Part shown: piece after piece, positions 1 through 7,076 of the stretch
Numbering within the stretch: position 1 is the first letter of the stretch
Layout of the letters: each line of letters begins with the position of its first letter
Assembly (NCBI RefSeq): GCF_000739575.1
Contig: NZ_BBJO01000054.1
Span: 1 to 32,795 of the forward strand
Direction of reading: 5' to 3'
DNA: 32,795 nucleotides
Source: Halobellus rufus
GTDB taxonomy: Archaea > Halobacteriota > Halobacteria > Halobacteriales > Haloferacaceae
Translations under genes and position numbers: made by a program
The notes under the pieces: generated by a model
Databases searched by the model: none
What the model saw: the letters and a program-made list of their open reading frames with translations, nothing else
What the model was told of the DNA's origin: nothing

Positions 1-4
1 AAGG

Positions 5-406
5 TTGGAGGAGCTGAAGGAGTCTGATTCAAACCAGACTCACGTAGATCTGTACGAAGTTGCTACTGCTCAAAAAGCTAACAGCGAGGTTTACCTCGCC
101 TCGAACGGCAACTACGTCAACGATTCTGAATCCGTCGCGTGGATGAAGATGCAGGTCGCTGTCGCTGAGGCGTGTGTTGAGCGCGGCCTGTACGTATGCG
201 AGAAGTGTGATGCGGCGTTCAACGCGGACGTGAACGGGGCGGAGAACATCCGTCTCGACATCAACGACAGTACAAGTAACTCCGAGTCTGCACCCGATTT
301 GGGTGGGGATAGGAGTACCGGCTGGTTGGCACAGCCCGCAGTCTACCTTTATGACTTGTCCAGCGGATTCCAACCGCAGGAACAAGTGGTAGACTGCAAA
401 CCGTAA
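5..406 (+). pseudogene. 3' remnant of TnpB (IS200/IS605/IS1341 family RNA-guided nuclease)
   Basis: The last ~70 codons match the C-terminus of haloarchaeal TnpB proteins. There is a CxxC knuckle (CEKC) followed by the ADVNGAENIRL segment, which carries the third RuvC aspartate, and then the usual tail ending in QEQVVDCKP. TnpB is a transposon-encoded nuclease guided by a right-end RNA. The first half of the zinc ribbon (the earlier CxxC) and the rest of the RuvC domain are not seen. The residues before about position 57 do not read like TnpB, so the gene is either frameshifted and decayed here or has recombined. The window edge hides anything further upstream. No TnpA transposase is visible. 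The family call rests on the C-terminal motif alone. Confidence 0.6.
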
Positions 407-427
407 TATCCCAACTGCGGTCGGGAT

Positions 428-458
428 TCCTCCGCCTGAAGGCGGAGGAGGATGTCAA
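428..458 (+). mobile_element. Right end of the TnpB element: hairpin plus terminal TCAA
   Basis: A perfect 9-bp inverted repeat (TCCTCCGCC at 428-436, GGCGGAGGA at 441-449) encloses a TGAA loop. GGATG and then TCAA (455-458) follow. A subterminal hairpin followed by TCAA is the right-end arrangement cleaved by TnpA in IS200/IS605 elements such as IS608 and ISDra2. The 3' end of the TnpB guide RNA would be made from this region, with its guide taken from the bases after 458. The exact terminus is inferred from motif similarity. Confidence 0.6.
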
Positions 459-3094
459 TCGGAGTTAGTGTCGTCAGCAGTGTCCCCAGAGGAGGGTGAC
501 CCCCCACTTCCGTCTGTGATGGGGTCAGTTGGAGGCTCACTCGTTTCGCTGGATTTCGTACTGGAGTCAGTAGTTTCCTTCTCAGCAGCTTCTTCGCCTA
601 AACCACCGGCAGTCTCAGCGCTCTCCTCGGGTTGGGTGATAGTCTGTTCACTGTGAGCGGTGGCAGCCTGCTGGCGACGCTGTTCAACCAACTGAGCGGT
701 TGCGGCGGCCGTCTCAGGTTCAGTAAGGAGATCAACCGTGAGCTCGCTCGCGTGGATTTCGAGGTGTCGACGCGCGATTCCAGTGACGCTCAGGAGACAT
801 TCACTGAACTCGGATTCCTGTCCACGTGCAAAGCTCTGGATGGCCTCGACATCAGCTGGGGAGAGGTCGTAGTAGTCGATCACCTCGTCTGAAATTGATT
901 CCTGATAAAATAGCTGCTTGATGTCGCATTGGTCGTAGATCGCGCGTGGTGAGTGGACATCGTCGGTCTCCTGCATGAATTCTTCTGCAGTCTGGGAGAT
1001 GAGCGTCAAGCCAGCGTTGAAGTGTCGGGAATGGCGGGTGAACAGGCCGATGAGCGAGCGGGCAGATTTCTGACTGAGCAGGTAGTGAACCTCCTCGAAG
1101 ATGACCTCCATCCGGCGGGAGTTCTCGCGAGCCCGCTGGTAGCTCCAATCAAGCATAACGTGCTGGAGGAGAGGGGCTTGATTGGTATCTTGGAAGGCAC
1201 TCATATCGAAGACGATGAGCCGCTCGTCCTCGAGGTCGACGGTCGTCTTCCCAGAGAGGTTCGCAGCGACGCCACCTGGCTGGAAGGCTTCGAGCGAGCG
1301 GAGGAGGCTGTTGGCTTCGGACTTGAGGTTGCTATCGTCCTTCGACTGAAGTCGGGAGGTGACTTCGTCGACGCGTTCATCGAGCTCGTCGCGTTCCTCA
1401 CGGTGAAGTTCAGTAGCATCTCCCTGGTAGCTGACGAATTCAAGTGGGTCCTCACCATCAGCAAGAGCCTTGAGGATGTCGAGGACGTCTTCCATAGTGG
1501 GGTTTTCGCGTTCGTGGGTGCGGGGTTCGGAAGTGATACCGTACATAAGGTATGCGAGGTGGAAGACCTGCTGAATGAGGCCAGCACGTTCGGCGCTCAG
1601 GCTGTCGCCGCTCTGATCGTAGAACGTCCGCACCATCCCCGTCAAGGAACGGAGTTTGTCCTTGTAGGGGTCTTCAGCCTCACCCGTACCGCGGTGGATT
1701 TCGAGCGGGTTGATGGTGACGTCGCCACCGAAGGTGACGACATCGCCACCGAGGGTCTCGAAGAAGTCGACAAAGTCGTCACCGGTGGGGTCGAATGCGA
1801 TAGCGGTGAATTCAGGGTCGATAAGGAGACGGCGCCAGAGAGAAAGTTTCGCGGCGAACGTCTTTCCGGACCCGATCTTCCCGGTGATGACTTTAGAGAA
1901 GCCGGAGAGGCTGTATCGGTCGACGATGACAGGGTTTCCGGTCTCATCGAAGCCATAGAGGACACCGTCCTCGTGAGCGATGGCGGGTTCGACGAAGCCG
2001 AAGAGGGTGGCCGCCGCGTCGTGTTCCATAAGGTCCGTGTTCTGGATAGGGTCGGAGACGACAGGTGCGATCGCGTCTTGAGATTCAAGTTGGCGAAATT
2101 CGAGAGGAACGAGTTCGACGTCGCGGTCAGCCACGAGTTGCTGGACCTTCCGAGCGGTCTCTTCGAGTTCATCACGGGTACTGCCAGCGACTTCGATGTA
2201 AATACCGATGTCGTAGAGCCGAGTCGTCCCTTCGGTGAGGCGACGAAGGAGACGATCGAGTTCTTCCCGGCGGTTGAGGTCTTCGTGATAGTCTGTCGCG
2301 CCCTTTTCCTCCTTCCGAGAGAGGGCGATCTGGAGTTCAGTGAGACGATCCTGGAGGGCACCGCGAATCGTCGTGGGATCGCGGGGAGAGTGATGGTAGC
2401 TGACGCGGACGTCAAGATTGGTCGTGGTGAGGTTGATAAGCCAGCCACCGAAGACACTCTCGGGAGCACTTGCGGGTGTGAGGATACGGACGAATTCGCC
2501 GTTCCGGTAGAGAGTGGTTGGATCTTCGGGAACGATACTTGGTGGGGCGACGCTCGCTTGGTCGATCTGGGCTTGGCTGTCGGCGTCTTGGATGAGTCCA
2601 AGGCGGAATTCGTCGGGGTCGGCGGCCTCGAAGTCGATGAGGCGGGCAACCTGTTCACGGATGTTTGCCCGACTCGTCTCCCGGCCTTCCTGTTCGAGGA
2701 TGCTGACGGCGCGGTCGAAGGTTTCGTCGTCGATTTCCTCGAGGTTGACGTTGGCTGGATCTGTTCGGGCGGAGGTACCGGCACCAGGGATAGCTCCAAA
2801 ACTACCGGGAAGCCGAGAGAGAAGACGATTCAGAACGCCGCTGTTGGCCTCCGTCTCAGGTGCGCCTTTCATTGCGTTTGTAGATGGATGTTGAGCCGAA
2901 CCAACAAATCGACGTGACGCAAGAATACCGAGACCGAGGAGGAGGGCGACGCCGACAGCGACGCCGACAAGAATGAATGGTGACGGAGCGTTCGGGCCGC
3001 CTTGGATCGCTCGCTGGATCGTCTGAATGATCTGTTGCACTTGCCCGGTAGCAGATGCTATTCCGAGTACCCAGGCTACTGGGACGCTACTCAT
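455..3094 (-). CDS. VirB4/TrbE-type conjugative transfer ATPase (HerA/FtsK superfamily)
   Basis: This is probably the motor ATPase of the type IV secretion/conjugation-like apparatus at the inner membrane. From the ATG at 3094 the protein is 879 residues. The frame stays open to 3223, but the extra 43 residues look non-coding and run into an inverted repeat. A hydrophobic segment lies at about residues 37-58. A VirB4-like N-terminal domain follows (about 190-370), then the P-loop domain with Walker A GKIGSGKT (405-412) and Walker B VIFEEVH (664-670). The C-terminal ~60 residues are low-complexity Ser/Thr/Glu. The TGA stop is formed by the right end of the TnpB element, so the tail may have been changed by that insertion. 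The gene lies downstream of the PrgI/VirB3-like gene, as expected in a T4SS operon, but has an inverted-repeat site of its own between the two. Confidence 0.85.
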   Translation of the reverse strand: MSSVPVAWVLGIASATGQVQQIIQTIQRAIQGGPNAPSPFILVGVAVGVALLLGLGILASRRFVGSAQHPSTNAMKGAPETEANSGVLNRLLSRLPGSFGAIPGAGTSARTDPANVNLEEIDDETFDRAVSILEQEGRETSRANIREQVARLIDFEAADPDEFRLGLIQDADSQAQIDQASVAPPSIVPEDPTTLYRNGEFVRILTPASAPESVFGGWLINLTTTNLDVRVSYHHSPRDPTTIRGALQDRLTELQIALSRKEEKGATDYHEDLNRREELDRLLRRLTEGTTRLYDIGIYIEVAGSTRDELEETARKVQQLVADRDVELVPLEFRQLESQDAIAPVVSDPIQNTDLMEHDAAATLFGFVEPAIAHEDGVLYGFDETGNPVIVDRYSLSGFSKVITGKIGSGKTFAAKLSLWRRLLIDPEFTAIAFDPTGDDFVDFFETLGGDVVTFGGDVTINPLEIHRGTGEAEDPYKDKLRSLTGMVRTFYDQSGDSLSAERAGLIQQVFHLAYLMYGITSEPRTHERENPTMEDVLDILKALADGEDPLEFVSYQGDATELHREERDELDERVDEVTSRLQSKDDSNLKSEANSLLRSLEAFQPGGVAANLSGKTTVDLEDERLIVFDMSAFQDTNQAPLLQHVMLDWSYQRARENSRRMEVIFEEVHYLLSQKSARSLIGLFTRHSRHFNAGLTLISQTAEEFMQETDDVHSPRAIYDQCDIKQLFYQESISDEVIDYYDLSPADVEAIQSFARGQESEFSECLLSVTGIARRHLEIHASELTVDLLTEPETAAATAQLVEQRRQQAATAHSEQTITQPEESAETAGGLGEEAAEKETTDSSTKSSETSEPPTDPITDGSGGSPSSGDTADDTNSD

Positions 3095-3193
3095 GCTATC
3101 GTGGGATACGTAGTGCCTCGGTAAATGGTTTCGCCCGTTGATAGCTTTCCGCAAAGAAGGCGTTTCGACAAGTGGGTTGAGGGAGGGCAGCGA

Positions 3194-3235
3194 GTTACCC
3201 CACAAACTACAGAGATAATTCACTCGTGGGGTAAC
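3194..3235. promoter_or_regulatory. Long-spaced inverted repeat, copy 1 of 3
   Basis: GTTACCCCAC at 3194-3203 and its exact reverse complement GTGGGGTAAC at 3226-3235 are separated by 22 bases. The same two arms recur at 19541 and 27071. This copy lies 100 bases upstream of the chosen start of the VirB4-like ATPase and downstream of the stop of the PrgI-like gene. The spacer contains an AT-rich TTATCT on the minus strand that could be a TATA element. It may be a regulator binding site; that is inference. Confidence 0.6.
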
Positions 3236-3314
3236 GCTGGCAGTGGTCCTACCTCAAGTGCCGCAGGAACAGTCGAGAAGATGGAAGTAGAGATGTTGGG
3301 ATGGTCGGGAATCA

Positions 3315-4592
3315 CTACGGCCGGCGAGGTGGGAGAACTTCCGCGTAGGATTTGGGAGAATACTCGTCGAGTGGTGAGTTGGCGTGGTTGTAGTAGCGGT
3401 AGAGGACGTCCAGAACGTCTGCCCGGTCGTCCATCACTTCGGTCTGAACACCGGTCCTGGGGAGTGCTTCAGCAAACTCGTGTTGCCGACTTCTAACTTC
3501 AGAAATACACTGTCGTTCGATGACGTCGTCGTCGGTATTCGAGCCGATCCGAGAACGAACTGAGGAGGTGACAGAATTGACACAGCCGACAATTCGCTGG
3601 AAGAGAGATCCCGAAACAACGTCTGTAGAGTGGCCATAAGACTGTTCTCGGACGTGCGAGCTCTCAACCCTAACGGCGATGTAGAAATCACGGACTTTGA
3701 CTCGCCGGGTACCGACCGACTCGTTGAGCCAGTCGATGTACGTCGACCGACCAAGCTGCATAATGTCTGGCGGATCCTCAGCCTCGTAGGCTGCACGTTC
3801 GATCTCCTCGAAGTGTGTCGTCAGGTCAAATTCACGAGGAAGGGCGAGCACTTGGAAGGGGTAAGAGATTCCACGGAGAACATCAGCGTACGCGTTGATC
3901 GTAGACTGGCGTCCTTCATCGTCGAGGGAAAGCCAACTCGTCGGGGTGATGTGAACAAGGCCGACGTACGCGGGTTCCTCATTGTCGCTCTCGGTGACTA
4001 TAATACCGTCTTCGCGAACGTACTCGAAAGCTAGTTGCGCCTGCGTTGTTGTTTCCTTCTGCGTGAGCTGGTGGTAGTACTGGCTCGGGTCGCGCTGTGG
4101 GCGTTCGCGAGAGTGCATCTGCCCGCCATCAGTGACGATTTGCTGACCGCTGTTATCATCTGAGGCGGACTGCTGGGGGGCACTCGAGGACGAGGATTCT
4201 GGGTCCGGATCACTGTTGTCGTCCGAGGGGTCGGAATCCTTAGAATGGAGGGTGCAGATGTCGTCAAGGTGCTGTCCAGAAACGAGACCGCGTTCGACGG
4301 GTTGCCAGAGATAGCGATCCGGGCCCACGCTGTGTTTTGCAGCCCCGATGAGCCACTCGCGAGGGGTCTGACCGGCAGGTGTTCGCCAGAGAACGTACAA
4401 GCCGACAATGAGGCCGAGAATCCCGCTTCCGATAGTAAGTAGCCCACTGAACGAGGGCTCGAAGACGTTGTTGATACCGGACGCAAGGATGATAGCGGCG
4501 AGTGGGATTACGCCGACTTCGAGATCGCTGACGCTGAGTCCGAAGAAGAGGCGATGCTCGAGTAACTGGCCGGCTACTGGGTACCGTTTCAT
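3315..4592 (-). CDS. PrgI/VirB3-like membrane protein of the conjugation apparatus
   Basis: A 425-residue protein starting MKRYPVAGQLLEHRLFFGLS. Two closely spaced hydrophobic helices (about residues 27-45 and 50-68) follow this short N-terminus, the layout of PrgI/VirB3-type T4SS proteins. A Ser/Asp/Gln-rich linker (about 118-165) leads to a soluble domain (about 170-330) with the pattern of VirB4 N-terminal (CagE/TrbE) domains, including a TPTSWLSL segment. It may therefore be a VirB3 plus VirB4-N type architecture that docks on the ATPase encoded next. The family link is by architecture and position; overall similarity is only moderate. A possible promoter (TTTTTAGG on the minus strand, near 4630) lies about 40 bases upstream of the ATG. 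Confidence 0.6.
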   Translation of the reverse strand: MKRYPVAGQLLEHRLFFGLSVSDLEVGVIPLAAIILASGINNVFEPSFSGLLTIGSGILGLIVGLYVLWRTPAGQTPREWLIGAAKHSVGPDRYLWQPVERGLVSGQHLDDICTLHSKDSDPSDDNSDPDPESSSSSAPQQSASDDNSGQQIVTDGGQMHSRERPQRDPSQYYHQLTQKETTTQAQLAFEYVREDGIIVTESDNEEPAYVGLVHITPTSWLSLDDEGRQSTINAYADVLRGISYPFQVLALPREFDLTTHFEEIERAAYEAEDPPDIMQLGRSTYIDWLNESVGTRRVKVRDFYIAVRVESSHVREQSYGHSTDVVSGSLFQRIVGCVNSVTSSVRSRIGSNTDDDVIERQCISEVRSRQHEFAEALPRTGVQTEVMDDRADVLDVLYRYYNHANSPLDEYSPKSYAEVLPPRRP

Positions 4593-4703
4593 GGGACGTC
4601 TTGTGTGAATACGTGTCGTGAATGCCTAAAAATTCTCTCCCCAATAGAGATTGAAGGTACTTAGAAGACGACGTCAATGCGGCGCGTCCTGCGAAAGTCT
4701 TAA

Positions 4704-4728
4704 TGACACTCGGTGACAAGTAGTGACA
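4704..4728 (+). promoter_or_regulatory. Three TGACA repeats at exact 10-base spacing, candidate toxin-antitoxin operator
   Basis: TGACA occurs at 4704, 4714 and 4724, on the same face of the helix, immediately before the antitoxin ATG at 4732. The probable TATA element (CTTAAT, about 4699) adjoins the first repeat, so a bound protein would block initiation. Autorepression by the antitoxin is the usual arrangement in type II systems; its use of these repeats is inferred. Confidence 0.45.
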
Positions 4729-4731
4729 ACG

Positions 4732-5190
4732 ATGCCAATCCACGTCCGTGAACTAACAAACGACGAACCGTTCCCCGTGAAACCAGAGACGAATGAGTAC
4801 GAAGCGCTGCGCTTCTTGCTCTCTCACCGTGAGTACGGTTTCACGCCAAGCGAAATCGCAGACCAGACCGATATCAGTAAATCAAGCGCATCGAAGACGA
4901 TGACGCGGCTCTTCGAGAAGGGGCTCGTCGAACGGTCACAAGGTGCCTACTACGTCGACCCAGACCGAGCCGAGAAGCTAAAGCAGCGGCTCGAATCTCT
5001 CGACTCAGTCGTTCAGCTCTTCGAGTCTGCGCCTACCGATGACGCCTACGCTGAAGAAGGATGGGAAGAAAAAGTTCCAAGCATTGACCCGAACGGAAAG
5101 TCAGGAACTGACGAAACGCACGAACCAACTGCCGAAGACGAAGCAGGAGAGATCATCGCAGAGCTTGAAGAGGATGCCGTAGAGGAGTAA
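4732..5190 (+). CDS. Winged-HTH (MarR-like) antitoxin/repressor
   Basis: A 152-residue protein from the ATG at 4732. A GTG three codons upstream (4723) is also possible but lies in the TGACA repeats. The N-terminal ~75 residues form a winged helix-turn-helix (EYALRFLL-like helix, then PSEIADQTDISKSSASKTMTRL, then a wing around GLVERSQGAYYV). A long, very acidic C-terminal tail follows and could be the toxin-neutralising part. Only three bases separate its TAA from the toxin ATG, and the terminal GAGGAG can serve as the toxin's ribosome-binding site, so the two are probably co-translated. HTH plus PemK/MazF pairs are known in haloarchaea. The strand is opposite to the surrounding conjugation genes. 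Confidence 0.75.
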   Translation: MPIHVRELTNDEPFPVKPETNEYEALRFLLSHREYGFTPSEIADQTDISKSSASKTMTRLFEKGLVERSQGAYYVDPDRAEKLKQRLESLDSVVQLFESAPTDDAYAEEGWEEKVPSIDPNGKSGTDETHEPTAEDEAGEIIAELEEDAVEE

Positions 5191-5193
5191 TCG

Positions 5194-5535
5194 ATGGGCT
5201 ATCAACACGGACACGTTGTATCTATTTCAGATCCATACGAGAGGCGGCCATCTCGTCCAGTCGTTATCATCTCCGACGAAGACTGTCCTGACCACGGTGA
5301 GCTCTATACGGTCGCAGCAATGACCGGAAGCGAACAATACGGACAGAATCGCTACGCCGTCACCGTTGAACAAGATGAACCTGAAGTCGGGGAGTTATTG
5401 AAACGCTCCTATGTAGAACCGTGGGCGACCAAACAAGTCGACCATAGCGATATCCGCGATGTCCACGCCAGATTCGGTGAAGACACTATGAGACGGCTCG
5501 CAAAAGCATTCGCAGCAATGGTTCTCAAGGGGTAG
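5194..5535 (+). CDS. PemK/MazF family toxin (endoribonuclease)
   Basis: A 113-residue protein, the usual length for MazF/PemK. It opens with GHVVSISDP, continues with the conserved RPVVIISDEDC strand (the RPV arginine of the family), and has YTVAAMTG, where MazF proteins carry the catalytic Thr/Ser. MazF-type toxins cut mRNA at short motifs and are held inactive by the cognate antitoxin, here the HTH protein encoded three bases upstream. The pair would act as plasmid addiction or stress module. It separates the conjugation genes at 3315-4592 from those at 5742 onward, so it was probably inserted there. Confidence 0.8.
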   Translation: MGYQHGHVVSISDPYERRPSRPVVIISDEDCPDHGELYTVAAMTGSEQYGQNRYAVTVEQDEPEVGELLKRSYVEPWATKQVDHSDIRDVHARFGEDTMRRLAKAFAAMVLKG

Positions 5536-5741
5536 GACAGCCTAGTTCTGATACAGGATATCACCCCATAACACCACATCTCTGACGCGCCGACTGCTCA
5601 GTAGCTCCCTTCCGACCGCGGCTACGATGAAGTTGGTTACGCTCGGATCGTCCCAAATGGACTACTCCATCCTCGAAGCTTCTTCTACCGGCGACGAGTT
5701 CGTATTCTGTGACGTGCCACACGACGACGCAGACCTCGAGG

Positions 5742-6920
5742 TCAATCGGACGCGAAGAGGTCGGGAACCTTCGACTCCCAGTCGGTGAGCTGGATGAGCG
5801 GGTGGTGCGACGGCCCAACGAGCGCGCCGTACTGACTCTGAAGCCAGCCGTCGATAGCATTGACAACTTCCGTGTCCTGTCGTTTGTCGGCGGGGCGGTC
5901 GAAAGAAATGATCTCTTCCCACGTGTCATCCTGGCGGTTGAGACCGACGTAGACAGCGGTCTCCGTTCCCTCGAGATAGCCGACGACAGTCAATTCGCCC
6001 GGATTCTCATCAGTATTCAGGCCCACGATAGGAGCACCGTACTCGATAGATGGGAACCAGTCAGATGCCGCAGTCCACATACCACCTGGTGCTGGCTCTG
6101 GTGACATCACATCGATGTAGACCTCGATCTGGATGTGATCGGTCGGAGGCTCCACGAGTAAGTCGATCTCATTCAAGTAATCCTGATTGGCGTCATCGAT
6201 GAGAGTGGCGACTGGCCGATCACGAAGACCGACTTCCTCGGTCTCTTCGCCGGGGATGATGTCAGCCCATGCCTTGCGCCAGACGCCGTCGGTGTGGAGG
6301 CGGTACCCATACTCAACGACGTGACCGGACCGATCAGGGGCAGTAACCTTCATCAAAAAGGCGATGACCTTGTCGGTGTGTTCGATCTGGATGATGGGAA
6401 CGGGAACCACCTCAACGAAGGACTCCTGGTAAATCCCTCCAGGAGTGAGTATCTCCCCGAGTTCACCGTGCTGGAGCGGGCGCGGTGGAAGCTGGGACAC
6501 ACAGGCGGCCGCGAAAGTATCATAGAACGACGGCCGGACGGTTTCCTCCTCGTAGAAGGTGGTTGCCCAAGTCGCGATACGATCATCGATAGCCTGCGAG
6601 AACTTCTCGTCGATGGAATCCTCGGTGAGGATGGTCCAGCCAGTCTCTGGTTCGAAGCCGACACCGAACCAGGTGTCTCCGGCGACGAAGCGGAAGCCGA
6701 CGATGCCCTCACGGTCAACCCAGTCATCACCGATAGCGACGACGCCGCCCAGATTTTGGATGTTGGAGGTGTCGACTCGGGTGTGAATGTCGATGCCGTC
6801 CAAGGTGGAGGGGGACTCGAAACTATCGGGTGCTTGGAGGCTGATGAAATCCGAAATCGAGAGTGGGTGCCTAGGGAGAGTCGCCAGCACGCGACGGGCG
6901 GTGGTGGTTTCGGAACCCAT
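5742..6920 (-). CDS. Hypothetical protein in the conjugation-like locus
   Basis: A 392-residue soluble, acidic protein that I do not recognise. It has no obvious transmembrane segment, signal peptide or nucleotide-binding motif. Two beta-rich halves can be guessed, one with PVPIIQIEHTDKVIAFLMKV and one with DHIQIEVYIDVMSPEPAPGG. It lies between the VirB6-like and PrgI-like genes on the same strand, so a structural or accessory role in the transfer apparatus is plausible but unproven. A good promoter is seen upstream: TTTTAAATA on the minus strand at about 6958-6966, ~40 bases before the ATG, so the gene may be transcribed separately from the VirB6-like gene. Confidence 0.6.
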   Translation of the reverse strand: MGSETTTARRVLATLPRHPLSISDFISLQAPDSFESPSTLDGIDIHTRVDTSNIQNLGGVVAIGDDWVDREGIVGFRFVAGDTWFGVGFEPETGWTILTEDSIDEKFSQAIDDRIATWATTFYEEETVRPSFYDTFAAACVSQLPPRPLQHGELGEILTPGGIYQESFVEVVPVPIIQIEHTDKVIAFLMKVTAPDRSGHVVEYGYRLHTDGVWRKAWADIIPGEETEEVGLRDRPVATLIDDANQDYLNEIDLLVEPPTDHIQIEVYIDVMSPEPAPGGMWTAASDWFPSIEYGAPIVGLNTDENPGELTVVGYLEGTETAVYVGLNRQDDTWEEIISFDRPADKRQDTEVVNAIDGWLQSQYGALVGPSHHPLIQLTDWESKVPDLFASD

Positions 6921-6955
6921 GTGTTTGTGTTTCTGTACTAATCTACCGCGTTCTG

Positions 6956-6968
6956 CTATTTAAAATAT
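6956..6968 (-). promoter_or_regulatory. TATA element of the 5742-6920 gene
   Basis: The minus strand reads GATATTTTAAATAGC here, an archaeal TATA box about 40 bases upstream of the ATG at 6920. It is the strongest AT-rich element in the 156-base gap between this gene and the stop of the VirB6-like gene. Confidence 0.45.
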
Positions 6969-7076
6969 CAGCCGGGAAGCACGCTCCTCGAGCAATAGCT
7001 ATAGAAGGGCCAATTACTAGTTCAAACGTGGTCCTGGAGGAGATTCGGTACCAAAGGAGAGATTCGGATTGAATCG

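Noticed and set aside
1642..2799. A 385-codon minus-strand ORF inside the VirB4-like gene in another frame
   Set aside because: Ser/Arg/Pro-rich composition without domains; typical shifted-frame shadow.
953..2917. A 654-codon plus-strand ORF opposite the VirB4-like gene
   Set aside because: It mirrors the codon pattern of the minus-strand gene, which has clear Walker motifs; long antisense frames are common in GC-rich haloarchaeal DNA.
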